The position numbers and the translations under genes were made by a program. The notes below the pieces were generated by a model. That model did not search any database, was not told where the DNA came from, and was given only the letters and a program-made list of their open reading frames with translations. From the NCBI GenBank assembly GCA_964017185.1, contig OZ024882.1, positions 42,763,431 to 42,827,430 on the forward strand: a DNA stretch of 64,000 nucleotides, in the 5' to 3' direction. Source of the DNA: Rugalucina vietnamica (Eukaryota > Mollusca > Bivalvia > Lucinida > Lucinidae). Below, in pieces: positions 1 to 11,125 of this stretch (position 1 is the stretch's first letter; the number at the start of each line of letters is the position of its first letter).

Positions 1-332
1 TCATTCACTACAAAATATGTGTTCACAACTTTCAACTGACAAGTATGTTTTTAACAATATTTACAGTGTACATTTTGATTGCAAACGCCTTAGACGAAAG
101 TGTTTTTCATAGGGATAGAAAACTTAAAGTCACGTCATCGGGAAGCCACGCTTATGGGCGGAGCGACGTCAAAACCAGCCAGTGACGTTGTTTGGTTACT
201 CTTTGTGATGTGATTTCGGTCACGTGTCACCATGGCGTTATGCGCGAACATTTGACGTTTTGACTGACTGTTAAAAATTCCGTTATGTCGGATTCAATGT
301 CAAACAACCTGAAAAATAGCGACGAAATTAGT
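1..332. repeat. Direct repeat, copy 1 (330-bp family)
   Basis: This stretch recurs at 5190-5519 in the same orientation with roughly 80% similarity by eye, starting at ACTACAAAATATGTG and ending at AAAATAGCGACGAAAT. It contains TGACG-type half-sites and a CACGTG word near 221-226. The window starts at the repeat, so its true left edge is unknown. No long reading frame is shared between the copies. Confidence 0.8.
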
Positions 333-1050
333 CTCTAATAAATCAAAAGTAAACAAACGTCACGGATTAGATTAATAAACCTTTTCAATACTAGACGTAG
401 ATCTAATCTAATCATGATATGACTAAAATGTGGTTGAAGGACAACATATATTTTACACACCTGCACGAACAAACACAAATTTACAATCTCAAATAATAAG
501 GTTGTACATTGTGTTTCGCTCTGATTTATCACGCAAGGATTAGTAGTTGATGGAAGGCGGATGGCTGACGTGGTGAGAAAGAGCTAGTCTGCTTGCTATT
601 CATGTGTTTCAGAAAGTATTTTGATGTTTCATAAAATTCAACAATATTACAATTCAATTCTTTATTCTCTCCAGGAAACATTTTCATGTAACAACAGGAG
701 GTACATACATATATAACATGCAAAAAGTTGGTAACCAAGTGGTCACATACACATTTGGGAGAACAACAGAAATTTCTTAAATACTCCCGTTTGACCCAAA
801 AAAATACCATGAATGGGCCATATCAGAAAAATATACATTATATGAATATATCAGAGACATGTAATAATATGAGCACAAATATATAGACAGACAATTTCAG
901 TGCTATGTACAATGACGCTTATAATATTCAACCACAAACCCAACTTCATATAAATTTATCTCTTATCAGTTTATCAGATATAGTGTAGCTATATTTTTGG
1001 TAAAATAATGAAAACAATTATTACAACATATCTAATAACAGTTCGTAAAT
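333..1050. other. No gene seen; AT-rich 3' flank of the LINE
   Basis: Nothing codes convincingly here. Because the LINE next door is on the minus strand, the part closest to 1050 is probably its 3' untranslated tail. I could not find a clear poly(A) (poly(T) on the plus strand) or target-site duplication to fix its end. Confidence 0.5.
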
Positions 1051-4000
1051 CTAATGATTACTCGGAGTTATAATTTGAATAAATTTGCATAACTTTTTTA
1101 ATTCAATGATGTTTGTGGAGTTCATTAACTGCTTGAACTTCATTACATTAGGGTGTCTTCGATAATATGGTTTTATGTAATTGTGCCGTTCTTCCTGAAA
1201 ATATTCACATTTTAAAATATAATGAAACTCGTCACCGATATCTTTGTGACAAAAATGACATATTCTTTCATTTATAGCAATACCTGACCATCGGCCAAAT
1301 TCTATAGGATGTCTATGATTTCTTGTCCGAAATAATAGTAAAATTTTAGAGAAGTATTTAGGTAGTATGTACAAGTATTCACTAAAACCGAATTCATCTT
1401 TAAACAGTCTGTAATTTGTGCCACAAGTAGATGTATCGACGATTGAGGACCAGTTTTGCAGGTACTGGTCTTCAAGCTTCTGTGAAATAGCTACTTTTAG
1501 CCATTCTGTGTTTGGTACTGACTGTGATTCCCATAAACCGGAAAATCCGCATGTATTTAAAATGTGTTTAATATTATTTAAATATTCTGATTTTATTATG
1601 TTGTTTTTATGCATGTCATATATAATCTGGTACATTGAAGACGCAACTTGATTCCCTTCATGAGATAAAAGTTTAGACCAAAATGAAATCATTCTAGTTT
1701 TAATATCGATACTAATTGGTTTAACCCCTAATTCACCATATATCATGTATGTTGGTGTCGAACGTTTTAGATTAAATGCAAATTTTAAAAATTTAAGTTG
1801 TATTCTTTCCAGATCGTCAAGATTTCCGAAGCCCCATATTTCACTCCCATAGAGCAATATAGGTTTTACTGTTTTGTTAAATAATTCAATTTGTAAATCA
1901 ATCGTTAAGTTTAGAGATGCTTGTTCTGCTAGATACTTCTTATTTGTACGAAAAGAGCCACTACGTGACAAAAATATACCCAAATATTTATACTCACTTA
2001 CAATATCAATTTCGTTGTTTTCAAAAAAGAAGTGAAAGTTTTGGTTTGGACGTCCCCTGCCAAATACAATAATTTTAGTTTTCGAGACATTGACTTTTAA
2101 TTTCCAAGTTTTACAGTAATTTTCAAAAACATTCAGAGCGTGCTGCAAATGGTTAGGGTCCTCACCAAAGATGACAGTATCATCTGCATAGAGCAGTACA
2201 AATAATTTAAGAAATACAAAAATATCTTCAGAATGCAGTTCACACTTTATACCCGGGACGTGTTCAAAATTGAAGTAATGTTCTAAATCATTTAAAAATA
2301 TTGAGAATAAAAATGGTGACAAATTTTCTCCTTGTCTTACGCCTGCGCAGCATTCAAAGAATGGCGAAACTCCTTCTTGATTTTTTATCCTTGACTTTAT
2401 ATTAGCATACATATTTTTTATCACATTTAAGCACTTTCTATTTATATTATAGTTTTGCAGTTTATGCCAGAGACCACCACGCCATACCGTGTCAAACGCC
2501 TGTTTGAAATCGACAAATACACAGAATAATTTCTTATTTCGTGATTTAAGTATATCAATTAATGAATTTATAATAAAAATATTGTCTGAAGTTGAAAATC
2601 CTTTTCTAAAACCAGCTTGGCAGTCTGATATTACATGTTTATCATTCGAAAAATCGTTCAGTCTCTTATTAATGATTGCAGTGAACAGTTTGCCCAGACA
2701 GCTTAAAAGTGTGATCGGTCTATAATTTTCTGGACTTTGTATATTGCCTTTATGTTTGTAGATTGGAAGAATGTTACCTACAAGCCAGCTTTCTGGAATC
2801 AGCCCTGTATCAAAAACAAGATTGAATAGTTTTACATAGACAGGAAGCATGACACGTATAGTAGATTTTATATGTTCATTTAATACCCCATCTATTCCCG
2901 GGGATTTATTTTGTTTTAGAGTGTTTACTGCTTTAAGAATTTCATCTTCAGATATCTCTTTATTTATTGTTTCATTTATTTGTTGAGTCATGTCTGTGTC
3001 AAAACAGACTTCAGTATCATTGGATTCGCCCTTATTAATGTTTTTAAAAAAGTCGTATAACTCATTAAGTGGTGCAGATGAAATATTTTTATTTTTTCCA
3101 TCATCAAGTATACGCCAGAATTCTTTTGTATTTTAGCTTTTAAATCTACGTAATGTTTCGACTTTGTCATTTTTATACTTTTTGATACTTTTATGAACTG
3201 TATTTTTGTATGTTTTACTGACAGTTTTAAGCAAGTTTTTATAATATTCAGTTTTATGTATATTGTAAAGTCGCCTGACTTTGTGATACGTGTTACGTGC
3301 ATTTTTACATTCAAAAGAGAACCAGGGTCCGTTAGGTTTTTTCGAGTTATAAGGTTTTGCTTTTTTTATCCCAAACGTTTTTATGCAAGCGGACTCAAAG
3401 AGGCCCTCAATATCAGCTACTACAGAATCAATATCAGCCTTTTGAATGCGAGTGCATTTCAAGTTTTCAAGTGTCTGGTCAACTAACTGGAGTTTCTCCA
3501 TGTTGATATTCATTTCAAATGAATTTGCCTTATCACTGTTCCATGATATGACCTTTTCTGTTTTACCGCAGTTTTCAGCTTGTGTTTGAGCATTTACAGA
3601 AATTTCAGCATCAATTTTCAATTCGATTCCACAGTGTGAATCTGAAAAAAGTGATGAAAATTCTAAAACATTGAAATCATATAAATATTGTGTCATATTA
3701 GGTGAACATATGAAATAATCAATTGTACTACTGTTTTTGCATGTAAATTTCGGATAAGCAGAATCCTAGCCAAGCCTACCATTTATGAAAAATAAATCGT
3801 TGCCTTTACAAAACTCTATAAGTTGTTTTCCACAAATGTTTGTAGATCCATCAGCTGAATGTCTATCGAGAGGAAAGTTATTTTTATGTAGGCAACGCAA
3901 AACTTCTAAATTTTCTTCATAGATCATGTTATCGTTTTGCATATGTGACATAAACTCATCAACGACCACGAAATCGGGTAATGTAGCCGTTCTAGAGTTA

Positions 4001-4266
4001 AAATCGCCAAACAAGATCATATTCTTAAAATCTAGTTTATATGTATTTATCTCAGTTTGTATTTCGAGATACGGGTCTTGGTGTGCATATTTTGATCCGT
4101 AGGGTGGTACATAAACATTTCCGCACAGTATATCTGAGTCAGTATTTGTGAGGCTTTTCGAAATTCTGAACCACTGAACAAGGTTTGATTTGTTATCGTG
4201 AAATGAAATAAATGGAAATATCGAGCTTTTAACGAGAAGAGCTATATTAACTCCTGGGCCTTCTTT
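1051..4266 (-). pseudogene. Decayed non-LTR retrotransposon ORF2 (endonuclease-reverse transcriptase)
   Basis: One continuous minus-strand reading frame with two in-frame stops (TAG at 3766-3768, TAA at 3133-3135) encodes the C-terminal part of an apurinic-type endonuclease followed by a complete-looking reverse transcriptase. Endonuclease motifs: GDFNSRT just after 4020, and STIDYF just after the first stop. RT motifs in the 1051-2991 segment: SPGIDG (residues 30-35), NYRPITLLSCLGKLF (89-103), DFKQAFDTVW (161-170), GVRQGENLSPFLFS (217-230), catalytic YADD (268-271). The C-terminus has a Cys/His knuckle (CHFCHKD...FHYILKC). Reading stops upstream at a TAA at 4267-4269, so the first part of the endonuclease and any ORF1 are missing: a 5'-truncated copy. 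The clade (CR1, Jockey, I or other) is not resolved by eye. It is probably immobile, since both stops interrupt the same polyprotein. Confidence 0.93.
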
Positions 4267-4698
4267 TTACGTAAAACACAGACGGGCAGCGTTCTCTCAT
4301 TGTCCTTACTCAAAGTATAATTCAATACTTCGAGTTCAATTAGAAGACATTCGCTCAGGCGTCATAAATAATATTTCAATGCAGTAGATTATAATTAGCG
4401 TTAACGCAAAGACATTTGAATCATAATCAGGACAATAACCGTCAGATATGTCTGCATCGGATTGAATTAATGCGACCATATTTTGCTGTAAATAATTTGA
4501 AAGTCCTTTGCTGCACACTTAAATGATTATCAATAAGTGAAGGCTTTGAAAGGGAGAGAATCTAGTTTCATAACGAAATAAAATTCGAAACAAACTTAGA
4601 GGAACTGTTGATTCTGATGAGCTACTCAAGCTTAAAATTTTCTATAGGATGTAAAGACTAAGATGTTTAGTTGACTATAGTATCCGTTGTTTTATATA
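4267..4698. other. No gene seen
   Basis: AT-rich sequence between the truncated LINE and the family D MITE. Short reading frames only, none with recognisable motifs. It may include degraded LINE 5' sequence. Confidence 0.5.
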
Positions 4699-4930
4699 TG
4701 AGTATGTGCGTGAGAAAACCAATAATTTGGTTTCCGAACAGGTACGACACAAACCAGACTGTACAGTCACAACATAAAGCTAGAAGCTTGAAATTTCGGA
4801 TTAAAGAAGACAGATTTACTATCCATGTAGCAAAAACAAAGGCGCTGATCAGCTGTGCAATTAATGCACAGCTGATCTGTGCCTTTGGTTTTGCACATGC
4901 ATATACAAATTGATGCGTTGTTTCATATAT
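4699..4930 (+). mobile_element. Family D hairpin MITE, copy 1
   Basis: Matches copies at 14579-14786, 17373-17609, 19688-19896 and 46979-47169. The internal part holds a hairpin: GGCGCTGATCAGCTGTGCA near 4841 and its complement near 4862. The left end is preceded by TA; the right terminal repeat is degraded, so its end is approximate. Confidence 0.8.
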
Positions 4931-5189
4931 ATACATTTTGCTTTATTTTATTGTTTGTTATTTTAGTAAGCACCCTGTTTATTCATTCAGTCACTACACT
5001 TTTAATTACGTCGACACAATTAGCTTAATTCATCCCTGCAAGGAAATAATGCAGCCAGGCTGCACATGCTTTGTTTCCATGATTAATGTGCCCATGTAAT
5101 TTTATTGCTGCATACACACATCAATTTATCGCATGTCGTGTGTGGTTAGTTTTATGTTAAACCAAGATTTAAACAGACAAGCGATACTC

Positions 5190-5519
5190 AATCACTACAA
5201 AATATGTGTCCACAACATTTAACTTACAGATATTTAACAATATTAATTTTACATTTTAATTGCAATCGCTCAGATGGAAGTGTCTTTTTTGGTGTTCTTC
5301 ATTTCCTGGTGAAAAACGTTAAGTCACATGATCTAGAGACCATGCATTTGGGCGGAACAACGTTAAAATCAACTATTGACGTCGTTTGCTTACTTTTGTT
5401 GGCGTGCCTTCGGTCGCGCATCAACATGGCGTTAAGCGCGAACATTTGGCGTTTTGTCTGACTTTAAAAATTCCGTTACCTCGGATTTAATGTCAAATAA
5501 CATGAAAATAGCGACGAAA
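5190..5519. repeat. Direct repeat, copy 2 (330-bp family)
   Basis: Second copy of the repeat at 1-332, same orientation, 4.9 kb downstream. The two copies lie on either side of the LINE and the family D MITE. They do not look like LTRs, because what lies between them is a LINE in the opposite orientation with no gag or integrase. Confidence 0.8.
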
Positions 5520-5850
5520 TGTGCATATAAAATGATACTTAAGTTTATTGTTAGTAAAGATGTAGTATTAAAATTCAGATTTTACCTTTCATTGATGATG
5601 AAAATGTTTTGTTGTTTCATTCTCTGCTAGAAACACTTTTAGCTTCATATACATTAAAACAGCCTAATATTTTGCATCATCTAGTGAAAACTAAAATCTG
5701 AATTTCAATCCTTAATTGTTTCTTCTCAATATTTTGAAATAAAATCATAACAAATGTCTAACATTTTTTTTTATTTTACTTAAAAGACGCAGAAGCTGCC
5801 ATTCCTGAAGTTTCTGACACTCTGCTCCTAAAAACTATTGCGAGTCATGA
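5520..5850. other. No gene; weak inverted repeat
   Basis: AT-rich sequence. AAATTCAGATTTTAC near 5571 and TAAAATCTGAATTT near 5692 are complementary and could pair across about 105 bases. No coding signal. Confidence 0.4.
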
Positions 5851-6211
5851 AAATGTACAAGTAGGCAAAGATCAGGAAAAGGCGCAATCAGAAAGAGATT
5901 TCCACTCCAAAAACCGAGGTGGGAAAAAACCAAACTAACAATCAGGCACTTATACCATGAAACATAACGTAAGCCGAATGAGCAGCTATTTCCCCAATAG
6001 GTGGCCACTCAGTTACCTTAACTTAATTTAAAATATGAAAACATACATAAGGCGCCAAAAGCACAAAAAATTTTAAACACCAAGATATAAAACAAAAAGA
6101 ACCACCACAGAAGTATCGCCTTGGAACGATCAGTAACACAAAGTTACTGGCGGGCTTAAACCGATTTTACAGGATCCTAACCTCGCCCTCAGCTTCTGCA
6201 GTGGTTCATTT
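5851..6211 (+). repeat. Family A interspersed repeat, left-half copy
   Basis: Begins at the family's AATGTACAAGTAGGC edge and ends at GCAGTGGTTCA. It matches the first half of the longer copies at 12740-13595 and 54606-55478, sharing blocks such as ACTCCAAAAACCGAGGTGGG, GTAAGCCGAATGAGCAGC, GGCCACTCAGTTACC and GGCGGGCTTAAACCG. Confidence 0.85.
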
Positions 6212-6289
6212 ATACACAGATATAAACAAGAAACCTAAACAATAACATTACGAACACTGACACATGCGATATACAGATTTTGTTGCTGC

Positions 6290-6485
6290 TTTAAATATTC
6301 AAACTTTTCGCCTGAAAAAAAAATGTTTGCACAAAACGTTGATTTTGGGTACACATTATAACGCATAAGCTGGGCAGTTCTAACTAGTACCAACAGTCTA
6401 TGTTTTAGATCAAAATGAAAAAGATAAACCCCTGTATATTCAGCTTTAACTATAATATGAAATGTAGTTTCACATACATGTTATC
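6290..6485 (+). mobile_element. Family B hairpin MITE, degenerate copy
   Basis: Retains recognisable family B pieces: GATTTTGGGTACACATTATAA, CAGTCTATGTTTTAGATCAAAA-like and the terminal ACATGTTATCCTG. The central palindrome has decayed, so this is an old copy. Confidence 0.6.
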
Positions 6486-6559
6486 CTGCTGCAACATTAA
6501 ACCTACATGTACCTGCATATACAAAACGACGATTTTAAGATACTAGTGTGATGACAATA

Positions 6560-6690
6560 AAAATATAAAGCCGATGTAGCACTTTTGCAAAGACTCCGTA
6601 TCATTTGCATTTTGCAACATCATTTACCGTCAAATAAGTAGGTTTTTTTGTAATTTTTTAAGCAACCCATGTGTGAATTTAATGCTTATT
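6560..6690. repeat. Family E repeat, copy 1
   Basis: Matches 50825-50960 in the same orientation: shared order of GATNTAGCACTTTT, CAAAG, ATCATTNGCATTTTGCAA, AAGTAGGTTTT and GCNACCCATGT. Function unknown. Confidence 0.65.
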
Positions 6691-6771
6691 AAAATATGTT
6701 TTATTAATATATAAACTGCACATTAACAAAATTGAAAGGTAAAAATAAATATATGCATTATCAGGGATAAT

Positions 6772-7122
6772 AGGGCGTCAGACACTATGATGGCCCCGAC
6801 ATAAAGCTAATCATTTTAGTTGGTTGGGGCTGGAGCTTCTTGTCTTTTGCTTGGCTCACCGGGGTTCAACTGATGTTTTTTTCTTTTGCTCCGGGTTTCA
6901 GTTAATTATTCTGCGCCCAGAGATCTCCATTGTCGAGCAGCTTACTGAATCTGTTGAATCCTTGTTTTTGATTCATCGGGGTGGTTATCATTTGTTCGTT
7001 TGCCCTTGATGATTCGTTGACTAGTAAAAGATTCACCACGAAGATCGAACAACACACTAAATGTTGTGAACCACTGCAGAAGATGAGGGTGAGGTTAGGG
7101 TCCTGTAAAACCGGTTTCCCTT
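6772..7122 (-). repeat. Family A repeat, reverse-strand right-half copy
   Basis: Reverse complement of the right half of family A: GGGCGTCAGACACTATGATG at the left matches the complement of the family's end, and AACCACTGCAGAAG...AAAACCGGTTT at the right matches the middle. With the copy at 5851-6211 it forms an inverted pair with a 560-bp spacer. Confidence 0.8.
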
Positions 7123-7368
7123 GTTGTGGTCATTTACTCAAAATGAAACGCGTATTTAAAGTTGAAACGCGTAGTATATGTAATGTTTATGTTATATCAC
7201 AAATAAACTAACCTTTACCAGGTATGAGAAAACGGCGGGAAAATTAATTTTGCCTATAATCTAGTTAATTTAGTATATACGTGTAGGTCAAACTAACAGG
7301 AAATGTTTGGTCGTTCGTCTCTCACTGATGAGAAAGACATCATTATTGCTTGAATAGGTTCGTGTGTG

Positions 7369-8369
7369 TTATTGAGTTCTTGGATGGCTGACTAAGCCAA
7401 TTCTAGCCCTAAACTGTCGATTGGAAGTAGAGCAAGTCAATGTCATGCCATTGGTATTGGCTTTGCGTTCTCCGCACTTTCTGTCAGCTTCACAGATTCT
7501 CTTTTTTCATAGAGAGCTGATCCTTTGTTGATGAGACCTCGCCACTTTGAGCGCTCCTGTGCAGTCTGTTCCCAAGACCCAACTGGTATGTAAAAATCTT
7601 TAAGAGATGTTTTGTTGGTGTCTTTGTAGCGTTTCTTCTGGCCACCTTGAGAGCGCTTTCCCTCTTGTAGTTTATCATAGAAGACTTTCTTTTGAAGTCG
7701 CTCATCAGGCATTCTTATGACATGGCCAGTCCACCTTAGCTGTGCTAGCTTTAAGACAGTATGCATGTTTTGCATCCCTGCTTTCTTCAGGACCACTGTG
7801 TCTGGAATCTTGTCTTGAGACACGATTTTTAACAGCGCTTTCCCAAACAGCTCAAATGGAAATGGTTAAGTCTCTTTGCATGACGCTGGTATACTGCCCA
7901 GGTCTCACATGCGTACAAGACGGTTGGCTGTACCACAGCCTTGTAGACTTTCAGCTTTGTGTCAAGCTTGATTCCATTGCACTCCCAGACATTTGCCCGG
8001 AGTCTTCCAAAATGCCACACTGGAGTTTGCAATTCTGGCAATGACCTCATCATCAATGCGCACTGCTCTGGAAAGAGTGATTCCCGGGTTGGTGAATTTA
8101 TCGAAAACTTTCAGTTGTTGTCCATTCACAGTGATGGTTGGCTCATTGTACGGTTTTCCAGGTGCTGGTTGATGTAGAACCTCTGTCTTTTTTGTGCTGA
8201 TTGTTAGATCATAGTTATCACCTGATTGTGAGACTTTATCCTTGATCTATGGTTCTTTGCATTTTTGTCTCTGAGCTGGCATTCTTATCCATATCATCTG
8301 CACAGAGGAGCTCATCTAGCACATCAGTCTGCATCTTAGTTTTGGCTTGCAACCTTCTAAGGTTGAATA
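7369..8369 (-). pseudogene. RTE LINE: RT catalytic motif to C-terminal domain
   Basis: Downstream half of the reverse transcriptase. Just left of the nested element the frame reads LFNLRRLQAKTK and then LLCADDMDKNA, the catalytic box with Cys in place of the usual Tyr. Then follow TVLYACETWAVYQRHAKRL (7829-8056) and RWTGHVIRMPDERL...GKRSQGGQKKRYKD (7443-7823), which are conserved in this LINE group. A last segment ending at 7369 reads LTCSTSNRQFRARIGLVSH, a C2H2-like finger whose second Cys is Ser and last His is lost. Frames change between segments, so it is non-functional. Confidence 0.9.
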
Positions 8370-8371
8370 TA

Positions 8372-9741
8372 CAGGGTGTTAAGAAAGTTCAAAAGCATCA
8401 TTCAAAAGGACACAAAGTGTTTAATAAAGTATTTAGATTTCATAAACCTTTGTAATTTTGATTTTGAAAGAGTGCCATACAAGAAACAATGGACAAAACT
8501 TTGTTTTCTATAAAATTAACAAGACAATTATATGTGGTTATAAGTGACCCCTCTTCTGTGCTGAGTGTCATAAAAATACAAAATGTGGGTTTAACCAGTG
8601 CTTGTTTGTAAAACTGCTTTAATTTCCAGTACCAGTGGATTCACGTTGAATACGTTGATTAAAAATACTGCCCGGAATGTTTTATGCTAATTTGAGTCAT
8701 TATTTCCTATTGTTTCGTAATATTTCTGGAATTGCTGAAAAAAGTCTAAGGGTACCCCCATTCTAGAAATAGGCCACAAATAGTAGGGGGTATATGTAAA
8801 TATTTAATAAACATTTGAAAATGAGTGGTCATAATCATTTCTGTTTCTAATATAATGCTATTACATATGTTGTGGTGTATTCAAACTCATTTTAGATGAC
8901 GCTTCTTCATGATTTTTGAACAAAACTTACAGAACAATGTTATACCTTAGCCTTCGTCCCTCACATTCGTCAATATGATATAAAAACTTCATTATTTTGA
9001 ATATAACATACACATACAATAGTTTATTCAGATTTGTGTGGTAATAATTGATACAGGGGTGTATACTAATGTGATTTAGGGTGCCAATACCAGTAAAAAT
9101 GTCAAGAAAACTCTCAATTTTCCGTCATCTTACCATAGTTTTGGTACTTTTGCGGTCAAACTTAATGTATGATAAATTTTGACCACACAATCTACAAAAT
9201 TGGCATTTGTTACAATTTGTTCACTTCACATACACTTAACACATAATATGAACTATTCCATGTAAGTATTTTGCTTCATATGTTGTTTCTGTCAGGTCTT
9301 GATTACCCCTACCCCCCCCCCCTTCCCATCAAGACATCGACAGTTTTCCCGTTTATAAATCACGTGTGTTCATCTGGTGAAAATAAATGTCTTGAACTAT
9401 CTTAAAATAACTGTTATGTCCATGCTGATGTTTATGACAGTGGCTATTACTTAAAGTAATTTAATATTCCCTGCTTTATTGTGTGAATGTGTAAGATTAT
9501 GTTTAATAGGTCACCCATTTTAATCACTTTCTCTTTATCATGCGGAATGCAGCAAGCTGTGGCACCATGACTAAGAAATTGTAATGTGGACCAGTTAAAA
9601 CAGAAGTTGTAGAAGTTCTATTTCACTGTGCAAACTGATATTAAAATGGGGTTTAAGTGTGTAGATTTTTGAGATTGTATGAATATCCATTGTGAAGGTA
9701 TAAAGAATATTGTAATGTCTTCGAACTTTCTTATCACCCTG
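8372..9741. mobile_element. Tc1/mariner-type non-autonomous TIR element in LINE RT
   Basis: 1,370 bp with inverted ends CAGGGTGTTAAGAAAGTTC (left) and the complement of CAGGGTGATAAGAAAGTTC (right), 18 of 19 matching, and TA duplicated at 8370-8371 and 9742-9743. Removing the element and one TA joins the LINE reading frame exactly across the RT domain, which supports both the boundaries and the insertion model. No transposase motifs are visible on either strand, so it is presumably a non-autonomous or fully eroded element. Superfamily assignment rests only on the TA duplication. Confidence 0.9.
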
Positions 9742-9743
9742 TA

Positions 9744-10861
9744 TTGCCATCAAAACGGTACCTGATTGGAAAACCAGTGTCACTGTCCTGAAAAGCAACC
9801 ATGAGCATGGCAGAAAACATCATGCTGAACAGTGTTGGTGTCACAACACAGCCCTGTTTGACCCCATTCGTTACCCCAAAGGGTTCAAAGAAATCTCCAT
9901 CAGTTTGCGCACGTGCTTGCATACCATCATGAATTTGCCACACCATTGCTATGAATCTTGGTGGACAACCAGACCTGGCCATGATTTTCCAGAGTCCATC
10001 ACGACCAACTGTATCAAAAGCTTTGGTGATGTCGACATACGTCATGTATAGATCTACATTCTGTTATTGGCATTTCTCCTGAAGCTGTCTTGCTGTGAAG
10101 ATCATGTCTATTGTCTCTCTGTCTTTTCTGAATCCACATTGACTTTCTGAGATAAGTCCCTTCTGATCAAGATGAACATTCAAGTGGTTCAACAGAATTT
10201 TTGCCAGTATCTTCCCAGCAATGCATAGGAGGGAGATGCGTCTGTTGTTGTCACAGACTTGTGGATTTCCTTTCCGCTTGTATAGGTGGATTGTGGATGT
10301 ATCATAAAATTCTTGTGGGATAGTCTCCTTTTTCCACATACCGTGAAACTACTCTGTCAGTTTCTCTGCCATGGGTAGCCCCACGGCCTTATAAACCTTA
10401 ACAAAAATTGCATAATATACACCTGGAGCTTTGCCAGATATCAGTTGTTGAACTGATTTTCTTGTTACAGTGACGGTTGGAAATTCATCTAACAGAACGT
10501 TGCACTCTACCTGTGGAAGTCTGTCGATTACAACCTCATTGATACTTGATGGTCGATTCAGCACACTATTGAAATGTTCTGCCCACCTTTTCAAGATATC
10601 ATCTTTGTCTGTGAGAAGAGTGCTTCCATCTGCACTGAGCAAGGTGGTGGCTTCAGAACTCTTTGGGCCATAAATGGTTTTCGGTGCATCTTGAAATTTC
10701 TTCATGTCCTTTCTGTCCGCAAAAAACTGAACTGCTTCTGTTTTCTTCCTCAGCCAGGGATCTTGCATGTCCCTAAGCTTGATCTGGACTGTCTTACAAA
10801 TGCTGATGTAGTCTGCTTTCTTGGATATTGAGCTAGTATCATCTTGATGTGCCTTCTGCAA
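9744..10861 (-). pseudogene. RTE LINE: reverse transcriptase, N-terminal half
   Basis: Minus-strand frame with in-frame stops near 10349 and 10064. Motifs in order: LNRPSSINE, QLISGKAPG, STIHLYKRKGNPQVCDNNRR, SESQCGFRKDRETIDMIF, YVDITKAFDTVGRDGLWKI (first catalytic Asp), GVTNGVKQGCVVTPTLFSMM and SDTGFPIRYRFDGN, where the nested TA element cuts in. These are fingers and palm motifs of an RTE-like RT. The segment at 10912-11097 (linker) is in another frame. Confidence 0.92.
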
Positions 10862-10911
10862 TCGGTGTTTTCTTCAAGAAGCCTCTGAATTTCATCATCA
10901 TTGTCATCAAA

Positions 10912-11097
10912 CTAGTATTGATGTTTGCGAGATGAATGTCCTAAAGAAGTAGCAGCTGAAGAATGAACTTTTTTATGGAAAAATGTCCAGTTGTCTTCGG
11001 GGTTCTCTGAACTGAGATTGATTGCATTCAGTTGGTTGCAGATGTCCGTTAAGAAACCTTGTCTCATGCTGTTTTGATTTAGCTTTGAGACATCCAC
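10912..11097 (-). pseudogene. RTE LINE: linker between endonuclease and RT
   Basis: Minus-strand frame reading MDVSKLNQNSMRQGFLTDI...AATSLGHSSRKHQ, the conserved linker of this LINE group. It is out of frame with both neighbours, showing at least two indels. Confidence 0.8.
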
Positions 11098-11125
11098 ATG
11101 GGATGATGATTACAAATTGATCGAC

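Noticed and set aside
2489-2725. Plus-strand frames opposite the LINE
   Set aside because: Antisense shadows of the RT coding sequence.
1-5519. Direct repeats 1-332 and 5190-5519 as LTRs of one element
   Set aside because: The interior is a minus-strand LINE and a MITE, with no gag, protease, integrase, primer site or polypurine tract, and the repeats are too diverged.
9595-9798. Frame spanning the right end of the TA element
   Set aside because: It crosses the element-LINE junction, so it cannot be an ancestral gene.
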